Of a stretch of 8,579 nt of DNA, positions 5,375 to 8,579 are shown in pieces. How positions within the stretch are numbered: position 1 is the stretch's first letter; the number at the start of each line of letters is the position of its first letter. The stretch comes from Actinomycetota bacterium. Lineage in GTDB: Bacteria > Actinomycetota > Coriobacteriia > Anaerosomatales > D1FN1-002. Both the position numbers and the translations under genes were made by a program. The notes under the pieces were generated by a model. That model was not told the DNA's origin and made no database searches. It saw only the letters and a list, made by a program, of their open reading frames with translations. The stretch is from contig VAUM01000060.1 in the NCBI GenBank assembly GCA_005774595.1, positions 1 through 8,579 on the forward strand. The letters run 5' to 3'.

Positions 5375-7342
5375 ATGCCCGGCCGGGCCGAGAGTCCACG
5401 GCTGGAGCCGGCGTGCGGCGGCGTTCGCGTCGAGCCCGGCACCGAGCGCGAGGTCCTCACGCGCCTGCTGGCCGAGTTTCCGGGGTCGACTCTGACGCTG
5501 CATGCGCGTACCTACCTCGAGGAGCAGCTGCTCAAGCGCCTGAGGCGCGTGCTGTCGGATTCCGCAGGGCGCGACATCGCGCTGGACGTCCGCGTGAACC
5601 CGACGATGGATGCGGGCGCGGTGCTCTACGTCGGCCCTGAGGTGCGGGTCGTGCTCGACGCGCGCTGGACATGGGTGACCGCGCTTGAGCGCGTCACGCG
5701 CGAGTTGTGCGAGTCGGGCGGGCTCGGTGACGCGGCCGCGTCGTTCGAGTACCTCAAGGACCTGATCGCCGGGGCGTCACCGGATGTCGTGGTCGAGGAG
5801 CTGTACGACACCGGCAGCGTGCTCGACATCGCCGACGGAGTGGCGACCGTCGCTGGCCTGCGCGATGTCGGGTCGCAGGAGATCGTGGAGTTCCAAGGCG
5901 GTGTGCTCGGCATCGCATTCTCGCTGATGGCGGAGCGCGTCGGCTGCGTGCTGCTCGGCCCGGAGGAGGGGATCCGCGAGGGGAGCGACGTGCGTCGCAC
6001 AGGCCACCTGTTCAAGGTGCCTGTCGGCGAGGGGATGGCCGGCAGGATCGTCAACGCCGTCGGGCGCCCGGTCGACGGCGGAGTCCCGCTCGTGGCGCGC
6101 GCGCATCTGCCCGCCGAGCGCAAGGCGCCCGGCATCGTCGACCGCCAGCCGGTCGACCGGCCGCTGCACACCGGCATCAAGGTGATCGACGCGCTCGTCC
6201 CGATCGGCAGGGGTCAGCGTGAGCTGGTCATCGGCGACCGCAAGATCGGCAAGACCACGCTGGCCGTCGACGCGATCCTGGCGCAGAAGGGCCAGGGTGT
6301 GACGTGCGTCTACTGCGCCATCGGGCAGAAGGCCAGCAGCGTGCAGCGCGTTGTGAGCACGCTCGCCGAGCACGGAGCGCTCGACTACACCGTCGTCGTC
6401 CTCGCCATGCCGAGCGAACAGCCGGCGTTCCGTTACCTGGCGCCGTACACCGCGTGCGCGATCGGCGAGTACCAGATGGACCGGGGCGGCGACGCGTTCG
6501 TGGTCTACGACGACCTCTCGAAGCACGCGGTCACGTACCGCGAGATGTCCGCGCTGCTCGACCGTCCGGTGGGACGGGAGGCGTATCCCGGCGACATCTT
6601 CTACATCCACTCGCGTCTGCTCGAGCGCGCGGCGCGCATGTCGGTCGAGTGCGGCGGCGGTTCGCTGACCGCGCTACCGATCGTCGAGACACTGGCGGGC
6701 GACATCTCGGCATTCATCCCCACCAACGTCATCTCCATCTGCGACGGGCAGATCGTGCTCGACGCCGCGACGTTCAACGAAGGCACGCGCCCTGCGATGA
6801 ACGCGGGCCTGTCGGTCTCGCGCGTCGGCGGCGCGGCGCAGGACCGGATCATGAAGCAGGTGGCCGGCCGCCTGCGCATCGACCTCGCGCAGTACGACGA
6901 GATGGCGCAGTTCGTGAAGTTCGGAGCCGAGGTCGACGAGGCGACGACCCGCCAGTTAGCACGCGGGGAGCGTGCGCGTGAGCTGCTCAAGCAGGCGCAG
7001 CACGCGCCGATGCCGGTCGAGCACGAGGCGCTGGTGCTGTACGCCGCCGTCAACGGCTACTTCGACCCGGTGGACGTAGCCGAGGTCGGACGGGTCGAGG
7101 CGGAGCTGATCGAGCACGCCGACGTGCAGCACCCTACGGTGATGGCGTCGGTGCGCGAGACGCCGGACCTGACTCCCGCGCTCGAGACGAGGTTGCGGGA
7201 GCTCGTCGAGTCGTTTCCCGGTCTCGCGTCAGGTGACTCGGAGCCGCAGGGGAAAGCGCCGGCCACGCCCGAGGACGGAGCTGCGGAGGCGTCGTTGGCG
7301 GAGGGACCGCTCTCGGCCGAGACCGGCGAGGCGGTGGCCTAG
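5375..7342 (+). CDS. atpA: ATP synthase F1 subunit alpha with N-terminal delta C-domain-like extension
   Basis: At 655 residues this is about 150 longer than usual alpha (500-515). The alpha core, about 125-616, is clear: DGVATVAGL (154-162), the nucleotide-binding P-loop GDRKIGKT (287-294), IGQKASSVQRVV (316-327), YDDLSKHAVTYRE (378-390), REAYPGDIFYIHSRLLERAAR (401-421) and LSVSRVGGAAQ (479-489), which holds arginine-finger Arg483. The P-loop departs from the near-invariant GDRQTGKT. Residues about 47-112 (LEEQLLKRLRRVL, then VNPTMDAGAVLYVGPEVRVVLD, then ALERVTREL) follow the pattern of the delta/OSCP C-terminal domain: helix, an x-V-D/N-P-x-x-x-A/G-G-hairpin, and a closing L-x-x-L helix. 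The frame is open throughout; internal starts GTG 5675 and TTG 5705 lack ribosome-binding sites. Residues 617-655 form an acidic Ala/Glu/Pro-rich tail. The alpha call is certain and the delta-domain reading is inference from pattern. Confidence 0.95.
   Translation: MPGRAESPRLEPACGGVRVEPGTEREVLTRLLAEFPGSTLTLHARTYLEEQLLKRLRRVLSDSAGRDIALDVRVNPTMDAGAVLYVGPEVRVVLDARWTWVTALERVTRELCESGGLGDAAASFEYLKDLIAGASPDVVVEELYDTGSVLDIADGVATVAGLRDVGSQEIVEFQGGVLGIAFSLMAERVGCVLLGPEEGIREGSDVRRTGHLFKVPVGEGMAGRIVNAVGRPVDGGVPLVARAHLPAERKAPGIVDRQPVDRPLHTGIKVIDALVPIGRGQRELVIGDRKIGKTTLAVDAILAQKGQGVTCVYCAIGQKASSVQRVVSTLAEHGALDYTVVVLAMPSEQPAFRYLAPYTACAIGEYQMDRGGDAFVVYDDLSKHAVTYREMSALLDRPVGREAYPGDIFYIHSRLLERAARMSVECGGGSLTALPIVETLAGDISAFIPTNVISICDGQIVLDAATFNEGTRPAMNAGLSVSRVGGAAQDRIMKQVAGRLRIDLAQYDEMAQFVKFGAEVDEATTRQLARGERARELLKQAQHAPMPVEHEALVLYAAVNGYFDPVDVAEVGRVEAELIEHADVQHPTVMASVRETPDLTPALETRLRELVESFPGLASGDSEPQGKAPATPEDGAAEASLAEGPLSAETGEAVA
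5513..5710 (+). other. Delta/OSCP C-terminal-like domain encoded within atpA
   Basis: Residues about 47-112 of the alpha protein. Laid by eye on E. coli delta residues covering EQQLAKISAAMEKRL and [20 protein letters not shown], the segment keeps the amphipathic helix, the short beta strand IALDVRVNPTM, the A-G turn, a hydrophobic strand, a Gly turn and a V-x-D before the final helix. In normal enzymes this domain binds the C-terminal ends of the b dimer. The SVRGRLERL part of delta is only loosely matched (WTWVTALERV), so a structure prediction should decide. Confidence 0.6.
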
Positions 7343-8275
7343 ATGCAGAAGCTGGTCGAGGTCCGGAGCAGGATGCGCGCGGTCACGAGCATCGGCGGCG
7401 TGTGTCGCACGATGGCGACGGTCGCCTCGGCGAAGCTGTCGCGCACGCGCGAGCGCGCCGCTGGGATCCGGGAGTACACGCGCCGCATGCGCGAGATCAT
7501 CGGGCGTCAGCAGCGCTGCCTCGAGGCGGCGGGGCGGCGTCCGGGATCGATCTCGCCATTCCTCTCGGAGCGCGAGGTGCGCGAGGTGCTGCTGCTCCAC
7601 GTCGCGTCCGATCGCGGGATGTGCGGCGGCTACAACTTGGCCGTGTACCGGGTCGCCGCGGCGTTCGTTGCGGAGGCCCAGGCCGCGGGGGCGCACGTGC
7701 GCGTCGTGACCAAGGGCACGCGCGGCGAGTACTACGTCCGCCGGCGGCTGCCCGGACTCGATGTGGCCGACGCGGCGGGCTGGTCGCGCGCCGGCGTCAC
7801 CCCCGCCGAGGTCGACCGCTACCACGAGATGCTGACCGGCGCCTTCCTCGCGGGCGAGTGCGACGAGGTCTGGTGCTCGTACACGCGATTCCTCTCGCCG
7901 GTGCGCCGGGAGCCGGCGGTCGTTCGCCTTCTGCCCGTCAAGCTCGGCGAGATCGCCGGTGACAGCGCGCTGGCCGAGGAGCCCGTGGGCGATGCCGTGC
8001 CCGAGCACTGGTTCTACGAGCCGTCGGCCGAGGCCATCGTCACCGAGCTGCTCGGCGAGTTCGTGCGGCTGCAGGTCGAGGACGTGCTGCTGGAGGCGTT
8101 CGCCTCGGAACAGGCCGCGCGGATGATCACCATGGAAGAGGCGGTCGAGCGGGCGGACCGTACGCTCCACGACTTGCGGGTGCGGTACAACCGGCTGCGC
8201 CGCGAGTCCATCACAACAGACATGCTCGGCGTGCTGTACGCCGGGCGGCTGAGAGGGGGACGGCACGGTGCCTGA
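7343..8275 (+). CDS. atpG: ATP synthase F1 subunit gamma (central shaft)
   Basis: At 310 residues it is slightly longer than the usual 285-295. The N-terminal helix VEVRSRMRAVTSIGGVCRTMATVASAKLSR matches the family pattern (E-I/V-R-x-R-I/M, then T-x-A-M-x-M-V-A-A-x-K-L) despite several changes, including Cys21 and Gly18-Gly19 near the usual K-I-T. The Rossmann-like domain has the hallmark SDRGMCGGYN (89-98). The C-terminal helix has FASEQAARMITMEEA (253-267) and RYNRLRRESITTDMLGV (281-297), the parts that turn inside the alpha-beta ring. Extra length sits mainly around the variable domain (about 137-160) and in a Gly/Arg-rich C-terminal tail. ATG 7343 directly abuts the alpha TAG with no gap; GAGGCGG at 7328-7334 is its likely ribosome-binding site. 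The end overlaps the next gene by 8 nt. Confidence 0.95.
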   Translation: MQKLVEVRSRMRAVTSIGGVCRTMATVASAKLSRTRERAAGIREYTRRMREIIGRQQRCLEAAGRRPGSISPFLSEREVREVLLLHVASDRGMCGGYNLAVYRVAAAFVAEAQAAGAHVRVVTKGTRGEYYVRRRLPGLDVADAAGWSRAGVTPAEVDRYHEMLTGAFLAGECDEVWCSYTRFLSPVRREPAVVRLLPVKLGEIAGDSALAEEPVGDAVPEHWFYEPSAEAIVTELLGEFVRLQVEDVLLEAFASEQAARMITMEEAVERADRTLHDLRVRYNRLRRESITTDMLGVLYAGRLRGGRHGA

Positions 8276-8579
8276 CCGCCGCAGAAGGGACGCGGCTCCC
8301 GATCCCGCCACGTTGGCGCTGGCGTGCGCTGTCGACGAGATCGTAGAAGCGGCGCTCGTCCGTACCGCTGAGGAGATCGAGCGCGAGGCGTTCGACGGGA
8401 CCGTGCGGCAGGTCACCGGCCCGGTCGTCGACGTGGGCTTCCGGGGCGAACTGCCCGCGCTGGGCAACCTCCTGCGCGCCGAGGACAGGGTGCGCGGGCT
8501 GCCGCTCGAGGCGGTCGAACTGCTCGGCGAGGGCGGGGGGTCTTATGAACAGCCGACGCTGCCGGGGAAGGGGGGAGGG
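8268..8579 (+). CDS. atpD: ATP synthase F1 subunit beta, N-terminal fragment with an extension
   Basis: The start of the catalytic beta subunit, cut by the right edge. Residues 44-70 (GTVRQVTGPVVDVGF, then ELPALGNLL) match the opening beta-barrel of beta (G-x-I-x-Q-V-x-G-P-V-V-D-V-x-F), and LEAVELLGEG (80-89) matches its L-E-V-x-x-x-L-G-E segment. Normal beta begins with this barrel, but here about 43 residues precede it, Arg-rich and then helical (TLALACAVDEIVEAALVRTA). GTG 8268 is supported by GAGAGGGGGA at 8251-8260, 7 nt upstream, and overlaps atpG by 8 nt; the later in-frame GTG 8403 has no good ribosome-binding site. From about residue 90 (8535 onward) the translation stops resembling beta, and the DNA becomes G-rich, probably an assembly-end error. 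Walker motifs lie outside the window. Confidence 0.85.
   Translation, partial: MPDRRRRDAAPDPATLALACAVDEIVEAALVRTAEEIEREAFDGTVRQVTGPVVDVGFRGELPALGNLLRAEDRVRGLPLEAVELLGEGGGSYEQPTLPGKGGG

Noticed and set aside
5375..5740. The delta-alpha fusion as a sequencing frameshift joining two genes
   Set aside because: The b' stop and alpha ATG are clear, the delta-like region and the alpha core share one open frame, and the missing delta N-terminal domain cannot be restored by a small indel because no coding space for its roughly 100 residues remains between b' and the extension.
4180..8467. Minus-strand frames of 277-426 codons opposite atpF to atpG
   Set aside because: Same shadow pattern; the plus strand encodes well-recognised ATP synthase subunits throughout.
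2592..8579. Operon as a typical Na+-translocating N-type ATPase
   Set aside because: AtpZ/AtpI and the lack of delta recall N-ATPases, but here beta follows gamma rather than leading the operon, there are two b genes, and the c subunit lacks the Na+ ligands.

Overview
High-GC bacterial DNA, dense with genes all on the + strand, with the strong G/C third-position bias that fills the opposite strand with long meaningless reading frames. Base composition, G-rich ribosome-binding sites and GTG starts fit an Actinomycetota-like organism (a coriobacterial-type lineage is possible), but no marker here fixes the taxon. The sequence looks like a whole contig: it opens inside a gene and ends inside atpD in a G-rich tail that no longer reads like protein of that family.

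Layout. (1) 2-448: the 3' part of a small membrane-anchored protein of unknown function. (2) 513-2418: a two-gene unit, an LsrF-family class I aldolase/thiolase followed 16 nt later by a zinc-dependent medium-chain dehydrogenase; probably a carbohydrate or phospho-sugar catabolic pair, substrate unknown. (3) 2419-2591: the only substantial intergenic stretch, presumably carrying the promoter and leader of the next operon. (4) 2592-8579: an F-type ATP synthase operon, atpZ-atpI-atpB-atpE-atpF-atpF'(second b)-atpA-atpG-atpD, with gaps of 0-22 nt or short overlaps. atpC (epsilon) would be expected beyond the right edge.

The main point of interest is the ATP synthase. No normal delta-subunit gene (atpH) lies where it should be, between b and alpha. 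A second b-like gene fills that slot, and the alpha subunit starts with about 120 extra residues whose centre (about 47-112) resembles the C-terminal domain of delta/OSCP. The delta N-terminal helical bundle is not visible anywhere in the window. The stator therefore seems to be rebuilt: a b/b' pair plus a delta C-terminal-like domain carried on alpha itself. Alpha is present three times per F1, so this raises a stoichiometry question. Other oddities are a c subunit whose first-helix glycine motif is replaced by A-V-A-S, an alpha P-loop reading GDRKIGKT instead of GDRQTGKT, an acidic low-complexity alpha C-terminal tail, and a beta subunit with about 43 extra N-terminal residues.

As a machine, a (AtpB, essential Arg161) and the c ring (AtpE, Glu58) form the ion path, probably for protons since the Na+ ligand pattern is missing. 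AtpZ and AtpI are accessory membrane proteins, b and b' form the peripheral stalk, and alpha, gamma and beta form F1.
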